From: Gammaproteobacteria bacterium
Lineage (GTDB): Bacteria; Pseudomonadota; Gammaproteobacteria; Pseudomonadales; Pseudohongiellaceae
Assembly: GCA_021773355.1 (NCBI GenBank)
Contig: JAJFKE010000050.1
Span: 186,001-250,000, forward strand
Reading direction: 5' to 3'
Length of the DNA stretch: 64,000 nucleotides
A program made the translations under genes and the position numbers. Positions within the stretch are counted from its first letter, which is position 1; every line of letters starts with the position of its first letter. A model generated the notes under the pieces. It was not told the DNA's origin. It did no database searches and saw only the letters and a list, made by a program, of their open reading frames with translations. Positions 44,175-54,084 of the stretch are shown piece by piece.

Positions 44175-46631
44175 ATGCGTAGTAACTTGTTCGCATTGTT
44201 GACGGTTTACGGTATTTTCAGCTCGGCTGCCTCAGCTCAGGGCCCTGAAGAAGTAATCGTGATTGGTGTAATACCGGCTGGAGCCGGACTGGACCAGGCC
44301 AAGATTCCATTTCCCGTACAGAGTCGTAATGCCACAGATTTGGAAAATGCCAATCCTCTAAATATTTCAGATTTCCTCAGACAAAGCTTCACCAGCGTCT
44401 CTCTGAACGATGCTCAGAACAACCCGATGCAGCCGGACCTGCAATATAGAGGCTTCACCGCATCGCCCCTACTTGGCCTGGCACAGGGCCTAGCGGTTTA
44501 TCAGAACGGTGTGCGCATCAATGAACCGCTAGGAGATGCCGTTAACTGGGACCTGCTACCTCAGTCTGCTGTGCAGAATATTACACTTGCCGGCGGTGCC
44601 AATCCTCTGTTCGGGCTAAATAGCCTGGGAGGCTCCCTCATCATCGACATGAAGGATGGTTTTAATTATCAGGGAACCGGGATTGAGATAAGTACTGGAT
44701 CCTTCGACCGTACCACGGCCAATATAGAGTTCGGAGGGAACAATGGCAGCTTTGCCTATTACGCAAACCTAGAGCATTTCCAGGAAGATGGTTGGCGCGA
44801 TTTTTCCGAGTCAGAGGCCACGAACTTTTACAGCAGCATCGGTTGGCGCTCCGATTCAACGCAATTGAATCTAAACTATCAATATGGTGATTCTGAATTG
44901 ATCGGCAATGGTGCATCACCGATAGAATTATTACGCCTTGACAGAGAAGCATTCTTCACCGGACCGGATATTACCAAGAACGATATGCAGATGATCAGTT
45001 TCGATTTTGCGCAAGAGGTATCTGCCAGCATTAACTTCGGTGGTAATTTTTTCTATAGAAAGAACAAGACAGATTCATTTAACGGCGACGGCTCTGATTT
45101 CGCAGTCTGTGAATTTTCCGGTAATCAACAACTTTTGGGCGGTCTTGAAGAGGATGATCTGGAAGCTCTTGGTTTGAATGAGAACGATGTATGCGAGAAT
45201 CAATTTTCAGAAAGTAACGCACTTGAAATTTTCCTCAACCAGCGCGCCACAATATTGGGATTCGATGGACAATTTAACCTAGAAAATTTTGCCGATGAGA
45301 TATCCGGCAGCGGAATTCTCTCCGATGAAGGAATTAATAATCTTAGTGATCGCAGTCAGGAAAGCACAGGTGCTGATTTCCAATGGACATTGCGTGGTAA
45401 TTTTCTCGGGTTTAATTCGCAAATAATTATGGGTGCTGCCTACTTCAAAGGAGATTCCAGCTTCAATTCGGTGCTAGAGCTCACCGATCTGGATCCTATT
45501 AGTCGACTAACACTGGGCTTGGGTACAGGTAGTTTTGTTGATAGTGAAGCCACGTCAATAAATACTGAAACTGAATCCAGCAGTCTGTATTTTACCAACT
45601 CCATGGACATTACTCCGCAACTGGCACTAACGCTCTCAGCTCGCGCCAATAACACCGATGTCGTGCTACGGGACAAGTCGGGAGTTCGACCTGAGTTAAA
45701 CGGCGATCACAATTTTTCACGAATAAATCCATCCATAGGTATCACCTGGCAGGCCACAGCTGATCACAGCCTCTACGCCTCTTACAGCGAATCATCCCGC
45801 GCACCCACTCCAATTGAGTTAGCCTGCAATGAAGGCGTCTTCGACATTGCCATTGCAAATGCCATCGATGCCGGTGAGGATCCTGATGATGTCGATCTGG
45901 AATGTCGATTGCCGAATGCCTTTTTAGCCGATCCACCACTTGATGATGTAGTAGCCAAGAGCTTCGAGTTTGGCGCTCGCGGATTCATTCAGGAGCTTGC
46001 CTATACCGTAGGCGTTTTTCACACATTAAATAAGGACGACATCCTGTTTCAAACTACAGGACGCTCGACTGGATTGTTTGCGAATGTCGACGAAACAAGA
46101 AGGGCTGGCTTCGAATCTAGCCTCCGAGGGCAACGGCAGGCACTTAGTTGGTTGCTGGCCTACAGCTATGTGGATGCAAGTTTCGAGGACGATTTTCAGG
46201 CACTAAGTCCTAACCATGAGTTTGCCGATGCAGAGGGAGAAATCAGTGTTAGCTCTGGCGATCGCATTCCGGGAATTCCGCAGCATCAATTCAAACTCTC
46301 ATCGGATTACCGCTTTTTCGATGGCTTAAGTATTGGCCTCGATGTGCTCAGCAATGGAAATCAGGTATTGCGCGGTGATGAATCCAATCAGTTAAACGAG
46401 ATATCTGGTTACACTACCCTTAATCTACGCGCGCGTTATAAGGTGAACGATAAATTTGAAATTTTCGCCAAGCTGGAGAATCTCTTCGATAGAGAATATG
46501 AGAGTTTCGGCCTGTTAGGTGAAGAACCCGCGGAATTACGAGTGCCAATCATTGAAAATTTGAGCAACCCAATCTTTCTAGGCGCCGGCGCACCCAGGGC
46601 GGGGTTTATTGGCCTTCGATACAAGTTTTAG
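44175..46631 (+). CDS. TonB-dependent receptor
   Basis: The 818-residue protein has a signal peptide ending SAASAQGP and a TonB-box-like EEVIVIGV. The plug domain is about 40-155 (VYQNGVRINEPLGDAVNWDL, GGANPLFGLNSLGGSLI), and a 22-strand-type barrel ends in RYKF with the aromatic terminal residue. The external loops hold Cys-rich inserts (AVCEFSGN, ELACNEG, DLECRLP). It belongs to the large outer-membrane transporters; siderophore or carbohydrate is unclear. I chose the ATG at 44175 with GGA upstream; ATG 44148 is also in frame. No Fur-box was found. Confidence 0.87.
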   Translation: MRSNLFALLTVYGIFSSAASAQGPEEVIVIGVIPAGAGLDQAKIPFPVQSRNATDLENANPLNISDFLRQSFTSVSLNDAQNNPMQPDLQYRGFTASPLLGLAQGLAVYQNGVRINEPLGDAVNWDLLPQSAVQNITLAGGANPLFGLNSLGGSLIIDMKDGFNYQGTGIEISTGSFDRTTANIEFGGNNGSFAYYANLEHFQEDGWRDFSESEATNFYSSIGWRSDSTQLNLNYQYGDSELIGNGASPIELLRLDREAFFTGPDITKNDMQMISFDFAQEVSASINFGGNFFYRKNKTDSFNGDGSDFAVCEFSGNQQLLGGLEEDDLEALGLNENDVCENQFSESNALEIFLNQRATILGFDGQFNLENFADEISGSGILSDEGINNLSDRSQESTGADFQWTLRGNFLGFNSQIIMGAAYFKGDSSFNSVLELTDLDPISRLTLGLGTGSFVDSEATSINTETESSSLYFTNSMDITPQLALTLSARANNTDVVLRDKSGVRPELNGDHNFSRINPSIGITWQATADHSLYASYSESSRAPTPIELACNEGVFDIAIANAIDAGEDPDDVDLECRLPNAFLADPPLDDVVAKSFEFGARGFIQELAYTVGVFHTLNKDDILFQTTGRSTGLFANVDETRRAGFESSLRGQRQALSWLLAYSYVDASFEDDFQALSPNHEFADAEGEISVSSGDRIPGIPQHQFKLSSDYRFFDGLSIGLDVLSNGNQVLRGDESNQLNEISGYTTLNLRARYKVNDKFEIFAKLENLFDREYESFGLLGEEPAELRVPIIENLSNPIFLGAGAPRAGFIGLRYKF

Positions 46632-46681
46632 TTTATCGAGAGTCTGCTGCACAGGCGATACTGCTGTGCTTCGTCTAACTA

Positions 46682-47713
46682 CTACCTATTTCTATTGCGC
46701 AAAAAATCTACCGCTCGATCAGGAAAATCCGTGAACACACCATCTACGTCTGCACGAAAATAATGGAGCTCCAATAATTCTTCAAAGCTGTCTGCATAGC
46801 CCGGCAGCTGCCCTGGATCGAGGCGGTAAGTATAGGGGTGGACCTGTATATTTGCCGCGTGGGCTCTTGTGACCAAATTAGTTACTTCGATATTTGATTT
46901 GCTGGATTCTCTCAATATGACCAGGCCCTTCTCTGGCCCAATACCGTCGGCAAAAGAGGCGAGCCTGTCCATTCCATCTACTTCGAACATCCATGGAAAT
47001 GATGACTCACCTCCAATTAATTGAATAAGTTTTAACTCAACGCCTTCTGCTGGCAGTATTTCATCATGAATTATTTTTAGTTCATCAAAACTGAATGTCT
47101 GCAGAAAAACCTTGTCCTGTTTGCTGGTATAACCATAAGCCTTGAGCATCTTCACCACGGCAGTACTGATATCCTTGCCGGCCTCTCTGTGAAATTCGGG
47201 TGACTTTACCTCGGGATAGATGCCAATATCTGTCCCTGTAGACTTGTTCATGCCCTGTATCAATTCAATTTCTTCGGCCAGAGTAGGCACACTAAAAGAA
47301 GATGCACCCATGGGAAATCTGTTAGCAAAGCTTTGTACCTTAACCCCATTTTCAATCTCGAATCCTTCACTGGCCTTCAATTGCCGAATTTCATCCAAGG
47401 TAAAATCGATGGCATAAAAACGTCCATCATCCCGAATTCGATTTGGGAATTGTTCGGCGACATTGGTGGTTCTATCCAGAGTGATGTCATGTAGCACTAT
47501 CAGCTGGTCATCACTGGTCATGACTACGTCTTGTTCAATGTAGTCTGCACCCATGGCGTAGGCCATAGCTTTGGCCTGCAGCGTGTGCTCTGGTAAATAA
47601 CCGCTGGCACCACGGTGAGCGATTACTATTTTCTGTGCTTGTGTCTGAGAATAAAGTGTAACCGTCATGAGTAATACACCGATTGCTTGTAGTCTGAAGA
47701 GTGGTTTGTACAT
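46682..47713 (-). CDS. glpQ: Glycerophosphodiester phosphodiesterase, periplasmic
   Basis: The 343-residue protein has a signal peptide ending QTQAQKI and the GDPD motifs IAHRGASGYLPEHT and DDQLIVLHDITLDRTTNV, which hold the general acid/base His and metal-binding residues. The metal-binding Glu is in IEQDVVM and IYPEVKSP. GlpQ hydrolyses glycerophosphodiesters to sn-glycerol 3-phosphate and an alcohol. It is Ca2+-dependent and periplasmic. It converges on the TonB receptor gene. Confidence 0.93.
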   Translation of the reverse strand: MYKPLFRLQAIGVLLMTVTLYSQTQAQKIVIAHRGASGYLPEHTLQAKAMAYAMGADYIEQDVVMTSDDQLIVLHDITLDRTTNVAEQFPNRIRDDGRFYAIDFTLDEIRQLKASEGFEIENGVKVQSFANRFPMGASSFSVPTLAEEIELIQGMNKSTGTDIGIYPEVKSPEFHREAGKDISTAVVKMLKAYGYTSKQDKVFLQTFSFDELKIIHDEILPAEGVELKLIQLIGGESSFPWMFEVDGMDRLASFADGIGPEKGLVILRESSKSNIEVTNLVTRAHAANIQVHPYTYRLDPGQLPGYADSFEELLELHYFRADVDGVFTDFPDRAVDFLRNRNR

Positions 47714-47837
47714 TTTAAGTTACCCCGGTGCTATTGCAACTTGACAGAAACAAAATGAGTGTCCGATGGCGCAAGTCTAAGCGACGAACACTGTCGTTTA
47801 TATTACAAAGGGTCTGAAAAATACAGCAGAGGCTGCC

Positions 47838-50234
47838 CTATGAACCCAATCTATAACGTAGTTTGATAGCAATAGTATCGACGATTTTGTCATTCCAGGA
47901 TTGTTCCAGCAAATCCTGAAACGTGTCGAAACTATTCGATGGCAAGTTACTACCCCGGGTATAGACGACAAATAGATCCGACAGCGGTGCGATCTCCCAA
48001 CGGTAGCGCGCCTGGAAGGTAAGTCTGCTAATGACGAAGTCATCCGGTGTGGCGTCTGGATTCGGCACCGGACGTAAAAATTCTCTCTGGTTGGGATTAA
48101 CCTGCCAGAAACGGTCTTCGAAGGCCTTAAGCGCTGTCCACTGAGTACTGAATCGAAGCTGCTGTTTAGCGGTAATGAAGTAGTTCATTTCCAGCCTTGG
48201 AGACCATTGATGAGATTCGAAACTGGTGTAACTGCCGCTGCCTTTGTGCACTAACAAAGCTTCTCTGTCTGTATAGCTCAAACTCAGGTCGGTAGAGAAA
48301 CGATCATCTGGCCTCCACACTATACCGGCGCGGCCTTCGGTTCGAGACGGTCCCAGATCATCTTGATCCAGGCGCAGATCAATATTGTAGGAAATTGATT
48401 TCGCTCGATCTGTGCTATAGCCAATATTGGCGCCCCATCTCCCGGGAACACGAAAATCACCGGTACCACCGCCTAGTCGGTCATCAATTCGCTCTGGAAA
48501 ATAACGCACACTATAGTCAAATCTATTACTATCCAGAGAGGTATAGCTGCGATTGAAAAACAGGCCGGTTCTGACTGGCTGCCCAGCCGTATTCCATTGA
48601 TTAGTCACAAAAATACTGGTTGAGCGCTCACGCAGTCCCGGGATATCTGATTCTGTCTTGGAATAGTTATAGTCTAGATTCATCTGATCATTGCGAGTCA
48701 GAAAACCCAGATCATTAATATCCAGCGTGTCATCTATATAGGTTGCGCGCAAGGTATGCTGCAACCCTCGCTGCGGTCGAAAACCCACATCGGCGAAACC
48801 ACCCGTTCCCGTGACTCCATCAACGTCGCTGTGCATTATCTGGCCGTCCGCTACCCAGCGATTGTCCGCCGAAAAGTAATGAGCATCTATCGAGTTAACG
48901 GTGGCATCAATGTCGGGGTGTGAGATATCTGTACCCATCCAGCCAATAGCCTGACGCCCACCGGCACCAGTATCTTCATATAACACTCTAGCTATGGTGA
49001 AGTCTCTGCCCTGTGCCTGTAGATCTACCCGGGTACCGTCGTCCAGAGTTCCTCGTATTTCTGAATCGTCTTCTGATGCCAGCAATGTACCGTATCTCCA
49101 GTTGCCGCTCTGGCCAGCAAATTTCACGGCACCCAATAACTCTGTAGGCCTGCTCAAGTCCGTAGCAACAACATTAACATCGTCTGGCACATCATAAATT
49201 GCGGCACCACCGATGCGGCGAGTATTTAATAAGGAGATTGGTCCACCCGGGCCGCCCCGGCCAGAAGTACGCGGCGAGGCATTAAAGATATCCTGCCCTT
49301 CCAGAAAAAAAGATCGTTTTTCCGGAAAAAAAGTCTCGAATGCAGTTAAGTTCACTACCACATCATCTGATTCTACATTTCCAAAGTCTGGATTCAATGT
49401 AGCTGAAAGAAGCGTATTCGTGGTCGGCCGCCAGAATATTTCCGAACCCACCTTAAACTCAGTTTCATTGGAAATATTATCGATAACAGTAGAAGCAAAG
49501 GGATAGTAGGTTAGTTGTCTACGTGGTTCGATGTCTCGCAATTCGTATTTTTCAAAGGCAGAGAGGTACTGATTAACAGTTCGTGGTAATGCCGGATTTG
49601 ACCAGGCTTCACCGCCGAGATGGCCGACCTGACGTTCCAGATAAATTCCAATTTGCCTGACTTCATCGACCTGAGGCAATGGCATCATTGACCATGGAAC
49701 AAAATATTCCACGCTCCAGCCATCATCCAAGGCCTGGGTGCGGCCATTCCAGGAGCCATCCCATTGCATGTTTAGTGTTCGCTCCGGCAGTAGCGAAGCA
49801 TCTGTCATGGAGTCGCCAAGATTAATTCGTAAGAAATAGCCGTATAGACCATCGCCTGAAGCATCAATTCCTACCACAAAACCGTCGCGATCCAGTTGCG
49901 TGTCTCTGGATGTCATTCTAGCAACCAGAGTACCTTCTGGCTGATAGTTGATCGCTCCTATATAGATGCCACGTTCCGTATAAAACATTCTGACGTGGGT
50001 CTCGTAGGGAGCGTCTGCAAGTGTGTCCGGGTTAATAACCTTCATTCCGTCCACTACAGGAATATTTGCCCAAATCGCCTCATCCACAAACCCATCCAGG
50101 TCGATGTTGGCCACAGTCTCATCAATTCGAGTCAGCTGAGGGATTATCTCGGGACTGGTTTGCTGGGCAAATAGGGGAAATGAGAGAGTAAGGCACAACA
50201 GACTGGCAGAAACACGTCGAAGAATCGTAGTCAT
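47838..50234 (-). CDS. DUF5916 outer-membrane-like protein with CBM9-like N-domain
   Basis: The 798-residue protein has a signal peptide ending PLFAQQT. The N-terminal part (about 35-210) shows the carbohydrate-binding family 9-like pattern, with LDGFVDEAIWANIPVVDGM and WSVEYFVPWSMMPLP. The rest matches DUF5916, including KRSFFLEGQDIF and a series of aromatic-rich beta strands ending YRLGS, so a beta-barrel is likely. The function is unknown; it may bind polysaccharide or proteinaceous material at the surface. A 124-bp gap separates it from glpQ. Confidence 0.82.
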   Translation of the reverse strand: MTTILRRVSASLLCLTLSFPLFAQQTSPEIIPQLTRIDETVANIDLDGFVDEAIWANIPVVDGMKVINPDTLADAPYETHVRMFYTERGIYIGAINYQPEGTLVARMTSRDTQLDRDGFVVGIDASGDGLYGYFLRINLGDSMTDASLLPERTLNMQWDGSWNGRTQALDDGWSVEYFVPWSMMPLPQVDEVRQIGIYLERQVGHLGGEAWSNPALPRTVNQYLSAFEKYELRDIEPRRQLTYYPFASTVIDNISNETEFKVGSEIFWRPTTNTLLSATLNPDFGNVESDDVVVNLTAFETFFPEKRSFFLEGQDIFNASPRTSGRGGPGGPISLLNTRRIGGAAIYDVPDDVNVVATDLSRPTELLGAVKFAGQSGNWRYGTLLASEDDSEIRGTLDDGTRVDLQAQGRDFTIARVLYEDTGAGGRQAIGWMGTDISHPDIDATVNSIDAHYFSADNRWVADGQIMHSDVDGVTGTGGFADVGFRPQRGLQHTLRATYIDDTLDINDLGFLTRNDQMNLDYNYSKTESDIPGLRERSTSIFVTNQWNTAGQPVRTGLFFNRSYTSLDSNRFDYSVRYFPERIDDRLGGGTGDFRVPGRWGANIGYSTDRAKSISYNIDLRLDQDDLGPSRTEGRAGIVWRPDDRFSTDLSLSYTDREALLVHKGSGSYTSFESHQWSPRLEMNYFITAKQQLRFSTQWTALKAFEDRFWQVNPNQREFLRPVPNPDATPDDFVISRLTFQARYRWEIAPLSDLFVVYTRGSNLPSNSFDTFQDLLEQSWNDKIVDTIAIKLRYRLGS

Positions 50235-50534
50235 AAAATTACTCTGAGGATGGCTCTTGCTTCAATGAGGCCTAGTAAAACCCCAGGCAAATAGTATTTA
50301 TGTGAATGCACTATATAGCAAATAAATGGCTATTTACTAACCAGAAACAAATAGTTGCAAATTTCGTTCAAGCTCCAGAAATCAGCAGTTTCCAGTCTAT
50401 CGGCCAATTTCGCCTCGATCTGCCATGTTTCATCACAATTGCCCCGTAATTCGCCTTTTTTAAGACCGGGCATTGCCAGATTAATGCGCTGTAATAGATG
50501 CTATCTGAAATTGTTATCGTTTATGGAGCCTGTA

Positions 50535-50684
50535 GTGAAATTGTTCAAGAAGACTCAGAATTGCCTGTTTGTGGAAGAGGAGAGCTATAAGTGGGCGCCG
50601 CGTAAAACCAGGCTGAATCGGCACTTAATTACGGTGTCGCTGCTGTGTCTATTCGCAGTGTTTTTGTTTAGCACACTAAATTAA
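50535..50684 (+). CDS. Small single-pass membrane protein
   Basis: GTG 50535, preceded by GGAG at suitable spacing, opens a 49-residue frame (MKLFKKTQNCLFVEEE start). It has a basic middle region and one C-terminal membrane helix (ITVSLLCLFAVFLFSTLN). An in-frame ATG at 50523 adds four residues. It is the only plus-strand candidate in the gap between two minus-strand genes. No homologue was recognised. Confidence 0.45.
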   Translation: MKLFKKTQNCLFVEEESYKWAPRKTRLNRHLITVSLLCLFAVFLFSTLN

Positions 50685-50701
50685 ACTCGCGTCTATAATC
50701 C

Positions 50702-53700
50702 TTAGCGGGCTTTTAGCACAGCATCTACTGTCAACAATTGCTGCTCTCGTCGCAGCTCAAGACGCACGCTGTCACCAGGAGAGGATTGGCGTAATAGATT
50801 GGAATAGCTTTGTAGATCACTCATTGGCTGGCCATTATAGTTTACTAATATGTCACCTGCTTGAAGTCCTGCCTCGGCCGCGGCGCTATTGGGAGATACG
50901 TCGCTAATACGAACGCCATCGCCAGAATAGGCGAAATCTGGAACGGTTCCCAGGCTCGCCGACCTCTCTCCGCTAGCTCTGGATTGAACTTCCACGCTTG
51001 CCCCCTGCAATGTAACTCGCAAGGGCACGGTATTATCTGCCAGATAAATTATCGCTTGTTCCAACCATAAGGCGATATCGGACATACCGGAAAGGTCGAG
51101 TTTATCAGCATTGTCGCTGAGCTGATGGTAGTCAGCATGAACGCCGCTAAATAAATGAATCGCCGGGATACCGGCATTCAGAAAGCTCACATGATCGCTG
51201 CTGGCGATGGTGGTTTCCGGAAAGGTGGATTCCACGCCTATGGTAAATCCGATTCCCTGAGCCATGAAGGGCCATTCATAGGCGCTATCGGTGGCAAAGA
51301 CTTGCAGCGCACGTCCATCGAGGCGACCCACCGCATCGAGATTGATCATCGCATACAGGTCTTCACGGGCAAAGCCTGCAGGGGGCTTGTTCACAAAATA
51401 CTGTGAGCCCAACAATCCCGCTTCTTCACCGGTGAAGGCCACGAACAGAATCGGTCTCTGGGGAGTGAATGCACGAGAAAGTTGGCTAGCTACCTCGATT
51501 AAAATACTCACTCCAGCTGCGTTATCATCGGCACCAGGGTAATGGCGTCCGGTTTGTGAGTCTATTCCCAGATGATCAAAATGTGCCCCGACTACCAGGG
51601 GAGCACCGCTCAGCTCGCGATTCACACCGGGAATCATGCCCACAACATTGGCCATAGTTAGAGCGCCGCGGCCAGTTACGCTCTGACTCCACTCTTGAAC
51701 ATAGGTGCCGTTGAGAGTCTGTAAACCAGCCGCTCGAAATTGTTCAGCGATATACAAGGCAGCGGCAGCGAGTCCTTGGCTGCCTAGGCCCCTGCCTTGC
51801 ATGGGCGCGGCACTTAATTGCAAAACGTGCCTGCGCAGCTGCTCCGGCATGTATTTCGAAGGCAGTGTGGCCAAGGGTTCGGTAGCGGGTAATGTATCGA
51901 AATTCACGGCGGACTGCAGGTCCGGCTTTAACCATTGCATGGGAGAATCCGGGCTGGACCATACACCTTTCACATCATTAGTAGGTTGGTCTCCGAAAAA
52001 ACTGAGATAGGAGTATTTTCCGTAGTGTGGCAATTTTTCAATCATGCCCGGCATGGCAATTATCTTGTCGACATCTATAAAACCTAAAGCCAACTCGGGG
52101 TTTGCTGGGTGGCGGGCAATCAAGACACTGCTACGATCTTCAAAAACGACTTCTCTATTTTGAATATTTATAGCGGATGCAGAGGCTTCTACTCCATAAA
52201 GTTCGCTTGCCGAAAAAATTGAAGGAGCAAAAGGGTTGTCGCGACCCAAAATCCAAACAGATCGATCCTGAGGCAATACCTCAATATCTTCAGCATTGAT
52301 TAATTGCGCGTCTACTCCAGTGGCAAAAGACTGCGCCATTTGCACCCAGTGCTGCCTGTTAGCCTGCGGTAATATGAAACTGATTTGTTCCGCGCCGAAT
52401 AATTCTCCGATGGTAGGGGGAGTCTCCTCTCGGTCCAAGGTTCTGAATACATCGAAATAGGGATCAACCAGTATGCCCTGCAGTTTATCGTAGTCGTCGG
52501 CCATTACGCCTTCGAGTCTTTGGGTGAGATCGATATCGTAGATTTCTGGGATATCACGTCCTTCATAATAAAGTGCAACTGGCACTCTTAAGGCATAAGG
52601 TTGTTCTGCTTGAATCTGAGCAAACATAATTCTTGCTCGGTTACCGTTGGTTTCTTCTACCGACACGGACAATTCAGGCGCACCAGTTCTATCAACCCAT
52701 TGAGTGAAGAAAGAACTAAGATCATAACCACTGAGCTGGGAAAAGTGATTCGAGATATCATCGAAGGATGCCCGCTTGAACTTGTAGTCTTGATAAAATT
52801 GACGCAGACCTTCGATGAACAGTTCATCGCCTAACTGCAATCGAAGCATATGCCAGAGCATTAGCGTCTTGCCGTAACCCACCGCCTGAGATACCGCGGA
52901 GTTTCTGGAAGTAAACTCAGACAACGGAAAATCACTACCTTCGGCAACATAATTTTTATATCTAGCTAACATCTCTTTGCGGTATTCAGGTCCCAGTCCG
53001 TCCATTTCCTGAAATAGATGGTCTGCTAGATAGGCTGTTAGCCCCTCGCTCCAGTTGCCTGATTCATAATCCGGATAAACCCCGTTTCCCCACCAGTTGT
53101 GCAATATTTCATGGGGGTAGGAAGATTCCAAAATAAAGGGAAAGCGAATAACCTGTTCGCCAAGCAGGGTAAAAGACGGCATGCCATAACCGGTCTCCCA
53201 AAAATTTTCGATCAGGGCAAATTTGCTATAGGGGTATTTCCCCAATAGTGGTTCATACAGAGCCAGATAACGCCCTGTGGCATCCATGTATTTAGTAGCG
53301 AGATTGGGGTCTGCCGTTCTTAGATATGCAAGTACTTCGACATCTCCGCTTCGCTGTGAGTATTCAGTAAAATCAGCAGCAATCAAATACACTTCTTCCA
53401 TGGGCTGATCACTCTGCCAGCTTTTGCCATCAAGTCGGTCTCCCTGACTTACGGCCGTCCAGCTGCTGGACGTTTCAGCGAACTCGACGCGCATATCAAA
53501 ACTAATTAAATCCGTGCCGAAGTCTGGAACCCAGGCGCTACCTTTATGCAGATAGACACCCTGCTCGCTAATTATTCCAGAGCTTTCCGCGAAGCTCTGG
53601 GCGTATTCGGCACTCGTTTGTTTTGCAGCATCGAAGATTGTGCCGCTGTAAATCAGTAGAGCTTGTCCGGAATTTCTGCGCGGCGTACTGAGGCTGTACT

Positions 53701-54043
53701 GAGTCGTCGCGGCGGCCAATCCCCCGCCGTTGTTGATGCCTGGCATGTTGACGCCCGAGTCTGAAGTCTGCGCCTGCAAATTGCCGGAGTTATTACTGAT
53801 GGTCAGATTACTATTGAGTGAAAAACTCTGTGGGGAAGCCGTCATAGATTCCGGGAAGCTGACGGTATCTTCCACGGAAATAGTTTGATTGCCTGGATCA
53901 AGAATTATTTTGAGGCTGTGATGAAGCAACTCGGGTTCGCTCTCAACGAGATCGAAGGTCTGAGCATTTAGCTGCATGCTGACTAACTGCAAGAAGCCTA
54001 GCCAAGCTATGAAGCCAGTATTTTTTCGAATCGATTCAATCAT
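50702..54043 (-). CDS. Three-domain peptidase: M1-like, M28-like and PDZ
   Basis: The 1113-residue protein has a signal peptide ending QLNAQT. Residues to about 560 form an M1 aminopeptidase-like region with zinc motif HEILH at 311-315 and the distal Glu in NWSEGLTAY. A linker with Rossmann-like strands follows. Then comes an M28 domain (about 750-985) with ligands in VGAHFDHLG, PGADDNAAG, FTGEEAG, INLDAVG and SGVHADYH. A PDZ domain closes it (ISDVSPNSAAAEAGL and GDILVNYNGQPM, about 1020-1113). Both metal sites look complete. It probably digests peptides in the periplasm. The PD40 protein lies upstream in the same direction. Confidence 0.87.
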   Translation of the reverse strand: MIESIRKNTGFIAWLGFLQLVSMQLNAQTFDLVESEPELLHHSLKIILDPGNQTISVEDTVSFPESMTASPQSFSLNSNLTISNNSGNLQAQTSDSGVNMPGINNGGGLAAATTQYSLSTPRRNSGQALLIYSGTIFDAAKQTSAEYAQSFAESSGIISEQGVYLHKGSAWVPDFGTDLISFDMRVEFAETSSSWTAVSQGDRLDGKSWQSDQPMEEVYLIAADFTEYSQRSGDVEVLAYLRTADPNLATKYMDATGRYLALYEPLLGKYPYSKFALIENFWETGYGMPSFTLLGEQVIRFPFILESSYPHEILHNWWGNGVYPDYESGNWSEGLTAYLADHLFQEMDGLGPEYRKEMLARYKNYVAEGSDFPLSEFTSRNSAVSQAVGYGKTLMLWHMLRLQLGDELFIEGLRQFYQDYKFKRASFDDISNHFSQLSGYDLSSFFTQWVDRTGAPELSVSVEETNGNRARIMFAQIQAEQPYALRVPVALYYEGRDIPEIYDIDLTQRLEGVMADDYDKLQGILVDPYFDVFRTLDREETPPTIGELFGAEQISFILPQANRQHWVQMAQSFATGVDAQLINAEDIEVLPQDRSVWILGRDNPFAPSIFSASELYGVEASASAINIQNREVVFEDRSSVLIARHPANPELALGFIDVDKIIAMPGMIEKLPHYGKYSYLSFFGDQPTNDVKGVWSSPDSPMQWLKPDLQSAVNFDTLPATEPLATLPSKYMPEQLRRHVLQLSAAPMQGRGLGSQGLAAAALYIAEQFRAAGLQTLNGTYVQEWSQSVTGRGALTMANVVGMIPGVNRELSGAPLVVGAHFDHLGIDSQTGRHYPGADDNAAGVSILIEVASQLSRAFTPQRPILFVAFTGEEAGLLGSQYFVNKPPAGFAREDLYAMINLDAVGRLDGRALQVFATDSAYEWPFMAQGIGFTIGVESTFPETTIASSDHVSFLNAGIPAIHLFSGVHADYHQLSDNADKLDLSGMSDIALWLEQAIIYLADNTVPLRVTLQGASVEVQSRASGERSASLGTVPDFAYSGDGVRISDVSPNSAAAEAGLQAGDILVNYNGQPMSDLQSYSNLLRQSSPGDSVRLELRREQQLLTVDAVLKAR

Positions 54044-54084
54044 TGGAGTTATATCTGCCTACAATATTTCACGGGTCTTGGTGC

